Assembly: GCA_016219905.1 (NCBI GenBank)
Contig: JACRKA010000097.1
Span: 1 to 54,044, forward strand
Reading direction: 5' to 3'
DNA from: Verrucomicrobiota bacterium
GTDB lineage: Bacteria; Verrucomicrobiota; Verrucomicrobiia; CAIQCK01
DNA: 54,044 nucleotides
In this document: piece by piece, positions 40,644 to 49,222 of the stretch
How positions within the stretch are numbered: the first letter of the stretch is position 1
How the letters are laid out: each line of letters starts with the position of its first letter
Position numbers and translations under genes: made by a program
Notes under the pieces: generated by a model
The model's input: only the letters and a program-made list of their open reading frames with translations
What the model was told of the DNA's origin: nothing
The model's database searches: none

Positions 40644-43049
40644 ATGAAAACCGGCAAGGGCAAAAAGGGGTGGGTGTTGGCCGCGGTCATCGTCGCCGCC
40701 GCGTGCGTGGCCTTTGGTGTCTGGAAATCGGGGCGATGGCAAAACACGCCAGCAAACAACCGCACGGTCACGGCCGCGCCGGCAGACGCCGGGTTCACCG
40801 GCTCGCGCACTTGCCGTGATTGCCACGAGAAGTTCTACAAGCTCTGGTCCACGTCGCATCACGGTCTGGCGATGCAGCCGTTCACGGCCGAGCTGGCGCG
40901 CAAGGAGTTGCAGCCGCAGAAGGAGGACCTGGTCATCCGCGGCGTGCGCTACCGGGCCGTCATCGAGGGCGGCCAGAACCACGTGCTCGAACGCGGGCCG
41001 CAGGGCGAGCGGAAGTATTCCATCGTCCACGTCATGGGCGGCAAGAACGTCTATTATTTCCTCGGCCCGCTCGACCGCGGCCGGCTGCAGGTGTTGCCGG
41101 TCGCCTACGACGTGCGCCGCAAGCAATGGTATGACACCACCGCCAGCGCGATGCGCCACTTCCACGAGAACCCCGACGAGGCGCTCGACTGGCGCGAACG
41201 GCCGTTGACGTTCAACACGAGCTGCTTCAACTGCCACGTCAGCCAGCTCGAGAAGAACTACAACCCGCACAGCGACAGCTACCACACGACGTGGATCGAG
41301 CCGGGCATCAACTGCGAGACCTGCCACGGCCCCTGCGGCGAGCACGTCAAGCTCTTCAAACAGCTCGGCCCCGCCGGCGCCGAGCACCCGCCGAAGGACG
41401 TGAAGCTCATCAAGATGACGACGATGGCGCCCGTGCCGCGCAGCGACACCTGCGCGCCGTGCCACGCGAAGATGGTGCCGCTGACCACGACCTTCCAGCC
41501 GGGCGACCGTTACTTCGACCACTTCGACCTCGGCGCGCTGGAGGACCGGGACTTTTATCCCGACGGGCGCGACCTCGGCGAGAACTACACGTTCACGCTC
41601 TGGAAACTCAACCCGTGCGCCAAGAACGGGAAGTTCGACTGCGTCCACTGCCACACCTCCAGCGGGCGCGACCGGTTCGCCGGCGAGAAGGCCAACAACG
41701 CCTGCCTGCCGTGCCACAAGACCCACGTCGAGAACCCCGCCGCGCACTCCCACCACGCGGCCGGCAGCGAGGGCGGCAAATGCGTCGCCTGCCACATGCC
41801 GATGACCGAGTTCGCCCGGATGCGGCGCAGCGACCACTCGATGCGCGCGCCCGCGCCGGCCGCCACGCTCGCGTTCAAGTCGCCCAACGCCTGCAACCTC
41901 TGCCACGCCGACAAGGACGCTGCGTGGGCCGACGGCTTCGTCCGCAAATGGTATCCGCGCGATTACCAGGCGCCCATCATCCGCCTCGGCCGGCTCGTGG
42001 ACGCCGCCCGCAAACGCGACTGGTCGAAGCTGCCGGAGATCCTCGACTACATCGCCAACAAGGACCGCGAGGAGGTTTACGCCGGGTCGCTGGTCCGGCT
42101 GCTGGAATTCTGCGACAACGAGGCGAAGTGGCCGGCGATCGTCAAGGCGCTCAAGAACGACCCGTCGCCGTGGATCCGCGCGCGGGCCGCCGAGGCGTTG
42201 CAGAGCCGGCTCGATTCCGACACCGTCCCGGCGCTGGTGGCCGCCACGCGCGACGACACCCGGCTCGTGCGCATCCGCGCCGCGTCGTCGCTGGCGAGCT
42301 ATCCGGCCGACTACCTCGAACCCGCCGACCGCGAGAGCGTCAAGCGCGCCGCGGCGGAGTTCGAGGCGCACCTGAAGTCGCGCCCTGACGACGGCGCGTC
42401 GTTCTACAACCTCGGCAACTTCCACATGGCCCGGCGCGAGTATGAGCAGGCGATCGCCTGCTTCGAGACGGCGAACAAGCTGCAAGCCGACTTGTTCGCG
42501 GCGCACGTCAACGCCGCGCTGGCCTACAACGCCGCCGGGCGCAACGACAAGGCCGAGGCGGCGCTGCGGCAGGCCATCAAGCTCGACGCGACCAACGCGG
42601 TGGCCAACCTCAACCTCGGCCTGTTGCTCGGCGAACTGGGCCGGGCGCGCGAGGCGGAGGGCGCGTTCCGCACGGCGCTGAAGAGCGAGCCGCGCAACGC
42701 GGTGGCCGCCTACAATCTCGCGGTCATCGCGGGCCAGGACGGCCGCGTGGACGAGGCAATCACGCTGTGCGGCAAGGCCGCCGAGGCCGCGCCGCAGGAG
42801 CCGAAATACGCTTACACGCTCGCGTTCTACCAGCGCCAGAAAGGCCTGACCAACGACGCGGTCCGGACGTTGCGCCGGCTGCTGGCGGGCCGGCCCGCCT
42901 ACGGCGCCGCCTACGCGCTGCTCGGCGAGATTTGCGAGCAGCAGGGCGACCGCAGCGGCGCGGCAGAGGTGTATCGGCAGGCGGCGGAGAACCGGCGGCT
43001 CTCCGAACAGGAGCGGGCGCAGTTCGCGCAGCGGCTGCAGTCGTTCTAG
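40644..43049 (+). CDS. Octahaem c-type cytochrome with HEAT-like and TPR repeats
   Basis: 801 residues. After a lysine-rich start and one membrane helix or signal (residues 10-28), the periplasmic part has eight CxxCH haem sites between residues ~57 and 430: CRDCH, CFNCH, CETCH, CAPCH, CVHCH, CLPCH, CVACH and CNLCH. From ~450 comes a HEAT-like region (KNDPSPWIRARAAEALQSR), and from ~570 to the end five or so TPR units (GASFYNLGNFHMARREYEQA, AVANLNLGLLLGELGRAREA). It would carry electrons and dock partners through the TPR array. The redox substrate is unknown. Haem maturation genes are not in the window. Confidence 0.92.
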   Translation: MKTGKGKKGWVLAAVIVAAACVAFGVWKSGRWQNTPANNRTVTAAPADAGFTGSRTCRDCHEKFYKLWSTSHHGLAMQPFTAELARKELQPQKEDLVIRGVRYRAVIEGGQNHVLERGPQGERKYSIVHVMGGKNVYYFLGPLDRGRLQVLPVAYDVRRKQWYDTTASAMRHFHENPDEALDWRERPLTFNTSCFNCHVSQLEKNYNPHSDSYHTTWIEPGINCETCHGPCGEHVKLFKQLGPAGAEHPPKDVKLIKMTTMAPVPRSDTCAPCHAKMVPLTTTFQPGDRYFDHFDLGALEDRDFYPDGRDLGENYTFTLWKLNPCAKNGKFDCVHCHTSSGRDRFAGEKANNACLPCHKTHVENPAAHSHHAAGSEGGKCVACHMPMTEFARMRRSDHSMRAPAPAATLAFKSPNACNLCHADKDAAWADGFVRKWYPRDYQAPIIRLGRLVDAARKRDWSKLPEILDYIANKDREEVYAGSLVRLLEFCDNEAKWPAIVKALKNDPSPWIRARAAEALQSRLDSDTVPALVAATRDDTRLVRIRAASSLASYPADYLEPADRESVKRAAAEFEAHLKSRPDDGASFYNLGNFHMARREYEQAIACFETANKLQADLFAAHVNAALAYNAAGRNDKAEAALRQAIKLDATNAVANLNLGLLLGELGRAREAEGAFRTALKSEPRNAVAAYNLAVIAGQDGRVDEAITLCGKAAEAAPQEPKYAYTLAFYQRQKGLTNDAVRTLRRLLAGRPAYGAAYALLGEICEQQGDRSGAAEVYRQAAENRRLSEQERAQFAQRLQSF

Positions 43050-43077
43050 GCCGGGGACGGACGTCATGGCTGACTTG

Positions 43078-43095
43078 AAAATGCGATTGCATTTT
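43078..43095. promoter_or_regulatory. AT-rich palindrome upstream of the ACP-dehydratase gene
   Basis: AAAATGC-GATT-GCATTTT is a perfect 7-bp inverted repeat in an otherwise GC-rich gap. It lies 65 bases before the gene start, where an operator would lie. A second hairpin, CCCCGC/GCGGGG, follows at 43116-43132. No convincing -10/-35 pair was found beside it. Confidence 0.4.
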
Positions 43096-43160
43096 GATTC
43101 CAACTGGTATTCTCTCCCCGCGCCGTGCGGGGCGGCTTTCCGCGACGCACAAGGATGACC

Positions 43161-44042
43161 ATGGCTTTAACTGAGAAAGAGCTTGCGGATTTGAAGGAGG
43201 GGCTGCGCCGTTGCGGCCCGGAGACAATCGAGGCGGCGGTCCGCTTTCGCGAGAAGGGCGATCTGACCGCCATCCGCCCGGTGGTCTATGGGTTGATCGA
43301 ACGCTACCAGCCGTCCACCGCGCGGCTGCGGTTGAAGGACGCCAGCGAGAGCACGCGGTTGGTGGACGACCTGGGGCTGGACTCGCTGACGCTGCTGGAG
43401 ATCGTGCTTTCCATCGAGGAGGTGCTCGGCCTGCAGATCAAGAACGAGGAGCTGCGGGAAATCCGCACGCTCGGCAACCTCAACCGGTTTCTCCGGGACA
43501 AGATCACGGGCACGCAGGGCGCGCCGGCCGCGAAGCAATACAGCCGGGAGCACGTTGCCTTGATCCTGCCGCAGCAGCCGCCGTTTCTCTTCCTGGACAG
43601 CGCCGAGCTGGGCGATGAGACCTTCCATGCCCAATACGTGATCAAGGGCGACGAGTTCTTCCTGTCGGGCCATTTCAAGGACGAGCCGATCTTCCCGGCA
43701 TCGGTGCTTTTCGAGGCGATCGGCCAGGCCGCGTGCCTGTGGGTCCTGGAGAAGGTCCCGAAGCTGCTGGCCCGCGAGATCAAGTCCAACCACGTCTTCT
43801 TCGCCTCGCTCGACGGCGCGCACGTGTATCGCAAAGCCCGGCCCGGCCAGTTGCTGACCATCGAGGGCAACCTGCTCAAACTCCGCGATCCGGTGGCTGT
43901 TTTTCACGGCACCATCAGCTCGAATGGCGACCGGGTCGCCGTGATAGACCGGCTGGTGCTGGCTTTTGGCGAGCAGTTGGCGCCTGAAGAACCGGCCGCA
44001 ACGGCCGGCGCCGCTGCCGTCCCAGCGACGGCATCCGTGTAA
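43161..44042 (+). CDS. Fusion of acyl carrier protein and FabZ-like hotdog dehydratase
   Basis: 293 residues from the ATG with AAGGA five bases upstream (an ATG at 43155 is an alternative). Residues ~60-115 are an acyl carrier domain with the phosphopantetheine site LGLDSLTLLEIV. Residues ~130-275 are a hotdog domain of the FabZ/FabA type: PPFLFLDSAE and SGHFKDEPIFPASVLFEAIGQ, the last with the catalytic His and Glu of FabZ. The N-terminal 50 residues are helical and may dock a partner. ACP and dehydratase are normally separate in fatty-acid synthesis; fusion suggests a dedicated pathway. It is 3 bases before the KAS gene. Confidence 0.85.
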   Translation: MALTEKELADLKEGLRRCGPETIEAAVRFREKGDLTAIRPVVYGLIERYQPSTARLRLKDASESTRLVDDLGLDSLTLLEIVLSIEEVLGLQIKNEELREIRTLGNLNRFLRDKITGTQGAPAAKQYSREHVALILPQQPPFLFLDSAELGDETFHAQYVIKGDEFFLSGHFKDEPIFPASVLFEAIGQAACLWVLEKVPKLLAREIKSNHVFFASLDGAHVYRKARPGQLLTIEGNLLKLRDPVAVFHGTISSNGDRVAVIDRLVLAFGEQLAPEEPAATAGAAAVPATASV

Positions 44043-44045
44043 CCG

Positions 44046-45332
44046 ATGCACGGATACAAACCGCCCATGAAACGCGCTGTTGTCACGGGGCTGGGGTTCA
44101 TCACGAGCATCGGCAACAGCCGGCCCCAGGTTCTCCGCAGCCTCCGGGAATGCCGCACCGGCGTCGAGGTGTTTGAGGAATTCATCGGCGCCGATGTGCC
44201 CGTGAAACTGGCGGGAACCGTCAAGGGGTTCGCTTTCCCCACGGGGCAGTTTGAGGACTGGACTTATCCGGCGGAATACCAGCTCAGCCGCGAGCAACTG
44301 CGGCCGATGACGCCCAACGCGCTCTACGCCTTCTGCGCGCTGCAACAGGCGATTGCCGAGGCGCAGCTCCCCTCCGACCTGGTGTCCAACCCGCGCACCG
44401 GCCTGATGTGCGCCTCCGGCGGCTCGATGTGGATGACCTACCAGAACCTCCACGCCATGGTCACGCGCGGCGTCAACCGCTGCCAGCCGATGGGCATCGT
44501 CAACAGCATCCCCGGCTCGCTTTACATCAACCTCGTCTCCTGCTTCAAGATCAAGGGCGGCTCGCTCGGCTGCTCCAGCGCGTGCTCCTCGTCGGCTCAC
44601 GCCCTGGGGCTGGCGATGGACTTGATCCGCACAGGGCGGCAGGACACGGTTTTCGTCGTCGGGGCCGAGGACTGCAACAAGTTCAGCATCCTGCTCTTCG
44701 CCAGCATCCGCGCGCTCAGCGTCCAGACCGACCCGGAGAAATCCCCTTGCGCCTTCGACATCAAACGCGACGGCTTCGTCGGCACCGGCGGCGCTTGCGC
44801 GCTCGTGGTCGAGGAACTGGAGCACGCCCGCCGCCGGGGCGCGCCCATCTACGCCGAAATCCTCGGCTGGGGACAATCCTCTGACGGCTACAACGTCATC
44901 GCCCCCGAGCCAAACGGCGAAGGACTGGCGCGGGCCATGCGCGACACGCTTCAGGATGCGGATCTCAAGCCCGGCGATGTGGACTACATCAACGCCCACG
45001 CCACCTCCACGCCCGCCGGCGACATCAGCGAATGTCGCGCCATCCGGCAGGTGTTCGCCGGCGGCAAGGTGCCGTTCATCAGCAGCACCAAGAGCCTCAC
45101 CGGCCACGGCTTGTCGCTCGCGGGCGCGATGGAGGCTGCGTTCTGCTGCCTCGCCTTGCAGGAACGCTTCACGCCCGTCTCCGCGCACATCACCGAGCTG
45201 GACCCGGAGTGCCGGGACCTGCCCATTGTCACCCGCCCGATCGCCGACGCGCCGCGCGTCGCGCTCAGCAACTCCAGCGGCTTCGGCGGCACGAACGTCT
45301 GTCTCGCCCTCCGGCGTTGGGAAAATGGCTAG
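44046..45332 (+). CDS. Beta-ketoacyl-ACP synthase (FabB/FabF-like)
   Basis: 428 residues, normal size. The catalytic triad is complete: Cys180 in GCSSACSSSAHAL, His318 in NAHATSTPAGD, and His354 in SSTKSLTGHGLSLAGA with Lys349. The SLTGHGLSLAGA pattern leans to the KAS I type. It condenses malonyl-ACP with an acyl chain. ATG at 44067 is an alternative start. It overlaps the next gene by 8 bases. With the ACP-dehydratase and the SDR it forms an almost complete elongation module, short only of an enoyl reductase and a malonyl transferase in this window. Its product may thus be polyunsaturated or hydroxylated. Confidence 0.9.
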   Translation: MHGYKPPMKRAVVTGLGFITSIGNSRPQVLRSLRECRTGVEVFEEFIGADVPVKLAGTVKGFAFPTGQFEDWTYPAEYQLSREQLRPMTPNALYAFCALQQAIAEAQLPSDLVSNPRTGLMCASGGSMWMTYQNLHAMVTRGVNRCQPMGIVNSIPGSLYINLVSCFKIKGGSLGCSSACSSSAHALGLAMDLIRTGRQDTVFVVGAEDCNKFSILLFASIRALSVQTDPEKSPCAFDIKRDGFVGTGGACALVVEELEHARRRGAPIYAEILGWGQSSDGYNVIAPEPNGEGLARAMRDTLQDADLKPGDVDYINAHATSTPAGDISECRAIRQVFAGGKVPFISSTKSLTGHGLSLAGAMEAAFCCLALQERFTPVSAHITELDPECRDLPIVTRPIADAPRVALSNSSGFGGTNVCLALRRWENG

Positions 45333-46146
45333 CGATTCCGTGACCCGGGTTCTGCTCACCGGCGCCAGCTCCGGCATCGGCTTGGAAATCGCGCGCCTGC
45401 TGACCGCGCGCGGCTGCGAAGTCTGGGGCGCCTCCCGCGACATCGCCCGCCTGCCGCAGCTTCCGCGATTCCACCCCGTGCGGATGGACCTCGCCAGCGA
45501 CGACTCCATCCGCGCGTCGTTCGCGCAGGCGCTCCGCGAAGCCGGCGGGTTCGACGCGCTCATCAACAACGCCGGCGCCGGCGTCTTCGGCCCGACCGCG
45601 GTCGTGCCGGCCGAACTGACGCGCGAACATTTCCAGGTGCTCGTCCACGGCCCGATGGAACTGATCCGGCTCGCGCTGCCCACGATGCGCCAACGCCCGC
45701 GCAGCACCCTCATCAACATCAGCTCGCTCGCGGGGACATTCCCCGTCCCGTTCATGGCCGCCTACAGCGCCGCCAAGGCCGCGCTCAGCGCCTTCAGCCG
45801 CTGCCTGCGGATGGAACTGGCCGGCACGCCCCTCCGCGTCGTGGACGTGCAGCCCGGCGACATCAACACGCCATTTGGCGGTTCCGTGAAGCGTGTGGGC
45901 GCGGAAGCTGCCGGCGCGGACCGCGCTCGCCAGGATACAGTGTGGGAAGCCCAGCGTCACGAAATGGCCGCCGCGCCGCCGCCGCAACGCGTGGCCGAAG
46001 CCGTGTGGCGGATCCTTCAGGCTGAAAACCCGCCGCCGGTGGTTGTAGTGGGTGGATTCGTCCAGGCGCGACTCGCCCCCCTGGCAGCACGCTTGTTTCC
46101 CGCGCGCTGGATGGAGTGGGTGCTGCGGCGCTTCTACCGGCTCTGA
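45325..46146 (+). CDS. Short-chain dehydrogenase/reductase
   Basis: 273 residues. TGASSGIGLEIA (NAD(P) loop), INNAGAGVFG, the catalytic Ser in NISSLAG, and YSAAK; the rest resembles classical SDRs with a PGDINTPFG loop. It would serve as beta-ketoacyl reductase for the cluster: keto reduction between the KAS and dehydratase steps. That is inference from context, since similar SDRs also act on retinol or sugars. It overlaps the KAS by 8 bases and converges on the glycosyltransferase with a 13-base overlap of the ends. Confidence 0.85.
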   Translation: MASDSVTRVLLTGASSGIGLEIARLLTARGCEVWGASRDIARLPQLPRFHPVRMDLASDDSIRASFAQALREAGGFDALINNAGAGVFGPTAVVPAELTREHFQVLVHGPMELIRLALPTMRQRPRSTLINISSLAGTFPVPFMAAYSAAKAALSAFSRCLRMELAGTPLRVVDVQPGDINTPFGGSVKRVGAEAAGADRARQDTVWEAQRHEMAAAPPPQRVAEAVWRILQAENPPPVVVVGGFVQARLAPLAARLFPARWMEWVLRRFYRL

Positions 46147-47291
46147 GGCGCGAGCGCCACGAACCTGCGCAGAATCTCGCGCGGGCCGCCGGGCGGGCAG
46201 GCGGCGGCCATCCGTTGCCGGATGCCGGCGGGCAACTCCGCGTTTTCCTTCCACCTCGCAACCCGCCGCGCCAGGTCGTCGGGCCGGCGGATGATTTCTC
46301 CCAAGCCGTGCTTGCGGCAGAACTTCACGTTGATCAGTTCCTGCGGCATCAGCCCGCCCAGACTGTTGATAAGCAACGAGCAGTGGCTGACGATCGCTTC
46401 GCTGCACACGCCCGCGCCGGGCCGCGCCACGACCGCCGAGACACACCGCATCAGCCGCCCGACATCCGTGTCGTGCGGCAGCACGCGCACCAGCAGCGAC
46501 GGGTTGGCCTGCGCCCAGGCCGCGACCGCGCTCGCAGCGTGCGGCGAATCGCCGCAGAGCGCGACGACCTGCGTGTCCACACGCGCCCTTTTCAACGCCT
46601 CCAGTAACCGGACGTGGTTCTGCGCGCCGCGGCCGGAGGCCATCAGCAACAGGATGAACTTCCGCGGGTCGAGTTGCAGTTGCCCGCGGATGAAAGCATC
46701 CCGTTCCCCTGCATTCGGCGCCGGCTCGTAGAAGGACCGGCGCGTCACGAAACCGCCCACGAGAGTCTTCTCCGGGGCCATGCCCCAGCGGATCGCGGCC
46801 TGGCAGGTCTCCGGCACCGCGCCGCCCAAGAGGTCGGCCGCCGGATTCACCCAATGCCGGCTAAAACCGTAGCCGCCCGACAGCTCGTCGCAGTAGGTCA
46901 CGCAGCGCACGCGGTCCCGGCCCAGCACCGCGCGCGCGTAGTCGAAGAAGGTATGGTTGAGCGAGTCGTGGACGCTGAGCACCACGTCGGGCCGCGCCGC
47001 CTCCAGCGCCGCGCGGAACCGGGCCGCGCCGAGCGGCGTGCGTGTGCGGATGATGGAGGCCAGTTCGAGGAAGTTGAAATAGACGTGATGGAGCGCCGGC
47101 GCGGTGCGCTGGATCCAGTTATACAACCCGACGCCGAAGGCGTAGAACCAATGCGACTCCTCCAGCGGCCGGTGCATCTGCACGACGAGGTTCAACTGCG
47201 GTTCCGCCCCGGCCCATTCAGCGAAGGCGCGCGCCCGCATGTCGTGGCAACCGCCCGTGCTGGAGGTCAGGATCAGGATGCGCATGGTCAT
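46134..47291 (-). CDS. MGDG-synthase/GT28-like glycosyltransferase
   Basis: 385 residues, GT-B fold. The N-terminal MGDG-synthase-like domain starts RILILTSSTGGCHDMRA, where family members have GGGHxxAA. Its C-terminal GT28 half has LMASGRGAQNHVRLLEAL and VARPGAGVCSEAI, the donor-binding loop. Members add galactose or glucose to diacylglycerol, or GlcNAc to lipid precursors (MurG-like). With the acyl cassette converging on it, glycolipid synthesis is the likely role. ATG codons at 47291 and 47285 are both possible; neither has a strong ribosome site. Confidence 0.85.
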   Translation of the reverse strand: MTMRILILTSSTGGCHDMRARAFAEWAGAEPQLNLVVQMHRPLEESHWFYAFGVGLYNWIQRTAPALHHVYFNFLELASIIRTRTPLGAARFRAALEAARPDVVLSVHDSLNHTFFDYARAVLGRDRVRCVTYCDELSGGYGFSRHWVNPAADLLGGAVPETCQAAIRWGMAPEKTLVGGFVTRRSFYEPAPNAGERDAFIRGQLQLDPRKFILLLMASGRGAQNHVRLLEALKRARVDTQVVALCGDSPHAASAVAAWAQANPSLLVRVLPHDTDVGRLMRCVSAVVARPGAGVCSEAIVSHCSLLINSLGGLMPQELINVKFCRKHGLGEIIRRPDDLARRVARWKENAELPAGIRQRMAAACPPGGPREILRRFVALAPQSR

Positions 47292-47396
47292 GCCGGTTGG
47301 CGCGGCGGAGAGTAATCAAACCGCCGCCGGGGGGCAAACACATCCCCTGCCGGCTTTGCGCCCGGAAGCCGGGATTGCCGTGGCGGCCCGCGGTGT

Positions 47397-47424
47397 TTGA
47401 CAGTCCTGCTGCCGCTGCTATCAT
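47397..47424 (+). promoter_or_regulatory. Sigma-70-type promoter for tRNA-Arg
   Basis: A perfect -35 TTGACA (47397-47402), a 16-base spacer and a -10 TATCAT (47419-47424, five of six consensus positions). Transcription would start near 47431, 8 bases before the tRNA. Confidence 0.7.
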
Positions 47425-47438
47425 CGCGGCAGCCCTGC

Positions 47439-47514
47439 GCTCCCGTAGCTCAGAGGATAGAGCAGCGGTTTCCTAAACCGTTGGTCGCGCGTTCGACTCG
47501 CGCCGGGAGCGCCA
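47439..47514 (+). tRNA. tRNA-Arg (anticodon CCT)
   Basis: Acceptor GCTCCCG/CGGGAGC pairs perfectly; D-arm GCTCAGAGGATAGAGC; anticodon stem GCGGT/ACCGT with loop TTCCTAA (anticodon at 47472-47474 reading AGG codons); T-arm GCGCG-TTCGACT-CGCGC. Discriminator G and encoded CCA follow. Confidence 0.96.
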
Positions 47515-47606
47515 TTCCACAAGCCGTCGGCACCGGCGCCGGTTTTCCGGCTTTCTACTGCGGGCCAGGTCTGCTAAGTTCCGCCGTGGTTGTTTGGAGG
47601 TCGGCA

Positions 47607-47813
47607 ATGAACGCGGTGATTCAAATGCTCGTTTTCCATCTGGAGAGGTTGCAACTGGCGCTGCCGCTGGCGGTGCGGGAGCGTGTCGTTCGGGCTGTGG
47701 AGGTGATCAATGGCCAACGGCGCGTCGTCCCGGTCGTCAACAACCCGGGGCATCCCGGCCTGCGGCTCGAGGTGATGATCGCGGTGTCCGGAACCGGGGA
47801 GCCTCGCCGATGA
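47607..47813 (+). CDS. Small uncharacterised protein
   Basis: 68 residues. A GGAGG ribosome site lies 6 bases upstream of the ATG, and the stop overlaps the UrtA-like start by 4 bases. The N-terminal half is an amphipathic helix (MLVFHLERLQLALPLAVRER); the C-terminal half is Pro/Arg-rich and soluble. No signal peptide or named domain is seen. The strong ribosome site and coupling support that it is expressed. It may be a small partner of the lipoprotein or a leader peptide. Function unknown. Confidence 0.55.
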   Translation: MNAVIQMLVFHLERLQLALPLAVRERVVRAVEVINGQRRVVPVVNNPGHPGLRLEVMIAVSGTGEPRR

Positions 47814-49057
47814 GAACAAACACACCCTGTGTCATCGCGCTCACGTCCGCCCTCTGTGCGCTGGCAGCCTGCCAGCCGGCCCCGCGCGAGCCGGTCAAGG
47901 CCGGCGTGCTGCACTCGTTGACCGGCACGATGGCCATCAGCGAGCGCTCGGTGATAGACGCCACCTTGCTCGCCATCGAAGAGATCAACGAGCGCGGCGG
48001 CGTTCTTGGCCGCCCCATCCAGCCCGTCGTGGTGGACGGGAAATCCGATTGGCCCGCTTTTGCCGCCGAGGCCGAGCGGCTCATCACGGAGGAGAAGGCC
48101 AGCGTGGTCTTCGGCTGCTGGACCTCCGCCAGCCGCAAAACGGTCAAGCCCGTGTTCGAGAGACACAACCACCTGCTCTTCTACCCGGTGCAATACGAGG
48201 GCCTCGAGCAATCGCCCAACATCGTCTATACCGGCGCGGCGCCGAACCAGCAGATCATCCCGGCGGTCGAGTGGTGTTTCCGCGAGTTGAAGGCGAAGAA
48301 GTTCTTCCTCATCGGCTCCGACTACGTGTTTCCGCGGACGGCGCACGCCATCATCAAGGCCCAGGTCGGGAAACTGGGCGGCGAGATCGTGGGCGACGAA
48401 CATGTCCTGCTGGGGAGCATGGAGTTCAAAGCCGTCGTGACGAAGATCGCCGCCGCCCGGCCGCATGTCATCCTCAATTGCGTCAACGGCGACAGCAACA
48501 TCGGTTTCTTCGACGAGCTGCGCGCCGCCGGCATCACGCCCGCGACGCTGCCCACCGTCTCGTTCAGCCTCGCCGAGGACGAACTGCGCAGCATGGGCGC
48601 CCAGCGGATGGCGGGCGACTACTGCGCGTGGAATTACTTCCAGAGCGTGGACACCAGGGAGAACCTGGAATTCGTGGCGAAGTTCAGGGGCCGATACGGG
48701 CGCAATCGCGTCACTGACGATCCGATGGAAGCCGCCTACTCCGGCGTGCACCTCTGGGCGCAGGCGGTCCGGCGCGCGGGCAGCGCCGATCCTGCCGCCG
48801 TCCGCAAGGCATTGGCAGGACTGACGTTCGCGGCGCCGGGAGGTCCCATCACCGTGGATCCCGCCACGCAGCACATTTTCAAGACCGTCCGCATCGGCCG
48901 GATCAGGCCGGACGGCCAGTTCGATATCGTCTGGGCATCGCCGGCGCCTGTGCGGCCGGAACCGTATCCGCCCTTCAAGTCCAAGGGCGAATGGGAGAAG
49001 TTTCTTGCCGACCTGTTCAATGGTTGGGGCCGGCGTTGGGCAAACCCGGGGAAATGA
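47810..49057 (+). CDS. UrtA/AmiC-like substrate-binding lipoprotein (urea or short-chain amide type)
   Basis: 415 residues. Signal with lipobox LAAC (Cys21). The fold is type I periplasmic binding, family 5/6: VLHSLTGTMAISERSVIDAT, INERGGVLGRPIQPVVVDG, VFGCWTSASRKTVKPVFE, NHLLFYPVQYEGLEQSPNI and GAAPNQQIIPAVEW. This last block closely follows UrtA/FmdD ligand-binding proteins for urea and amides. None of the permease or ATPase genes (urtBCDE) follows. Instead a small ORF and a histidine kinase are downstream. It could act as a sensor subunit or feed a permease elsewhere. Translation is coupled to the 68-aa gene. Confidence 0.88.
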   Translation: MRTNTPCVIALTSALCALAACQPAPREPVKAGVLHSLTGTMAISERSVIDATLLAIEEINERGGVLGRPIQPVVVDGKSDWPAFAAEAERLITEEKASVVFGCWTSASRKTVKPVFERHNHLLFYPVQYEGLEQSPNIVYTGAAPNQQIIPAVEWCFRELKAKKFFLIGSDYVFPRTAHAIIKAQVGKLGGEIVGDEHVLLGSMEFKAVVTKIAAARPHVILNCVNGDSNIGFFDELRAAGITPATLPTVSFSLAEDELRSMGAQRMAGDYCAWNYFQSVDTRENLEFVAKFRGRYGRNRVTDDPMEAAYSGVHLWAQAVRRAGSADPAAVRKALAGLTFAAPGGPITVDPATQHIFKTVRIGRIRPDGQFDIVWASPAPVRPEPYPPFKSKGEWEKFLADLFNGWGRRWANPGK

Positions 49058-49084
49058 AACAACCCGCAACCAGAGTGGAATGCC

Positions 49085-49222
49085 ATGAAACAAACCGTAG
49101 GCGCGATGATCGGGATGGAGGTTGCCGTGGCGCTCCACGCCCTGCCGCCCGACCGCGTCGCGCCCACGCTTGAATCCCTGATGAATCGCAGCCGGGCTAT
49201 CACAAACCATCCACCCGCATGA
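49085..49222 (+). CDS. Very small ORF between the binding protein and the kinase
   Basis: 45 residues, [20 protein letters not shown] and so on, starting 27 bases after the UrtA-like stop and ending in an ATGA overlap with the kinase start. No convincing ribosome site. It would be lost by a 60-residue cutoff. The overlap is the main evidence; the sequence shows no domain. It may only be a translational bridge for the kinase. Confidence 0.35.
   Translation: MKQTVGAMIGMEVAVALHALPPDRVAPTLESLMNRSRAITNHPPA

Noticed and set aside
40446..43103. 885-codon open frame on the minus strand opposite the cytochrome
   Set aside because: It has no ribosome site and reads as Arg/Val/Leu-rich shadow sequence with no domain. 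The plus strand has eight haem sites and TPR repeats, so the minus frame is a GC-bias artefact.
43167..45755. 862-codon open frame on the minus strand opposite the acyl cassette
   Set aside because: Antisense shadow: the plus strand carries intact active sites in three genes. The minus-strand translation lacks any motif.
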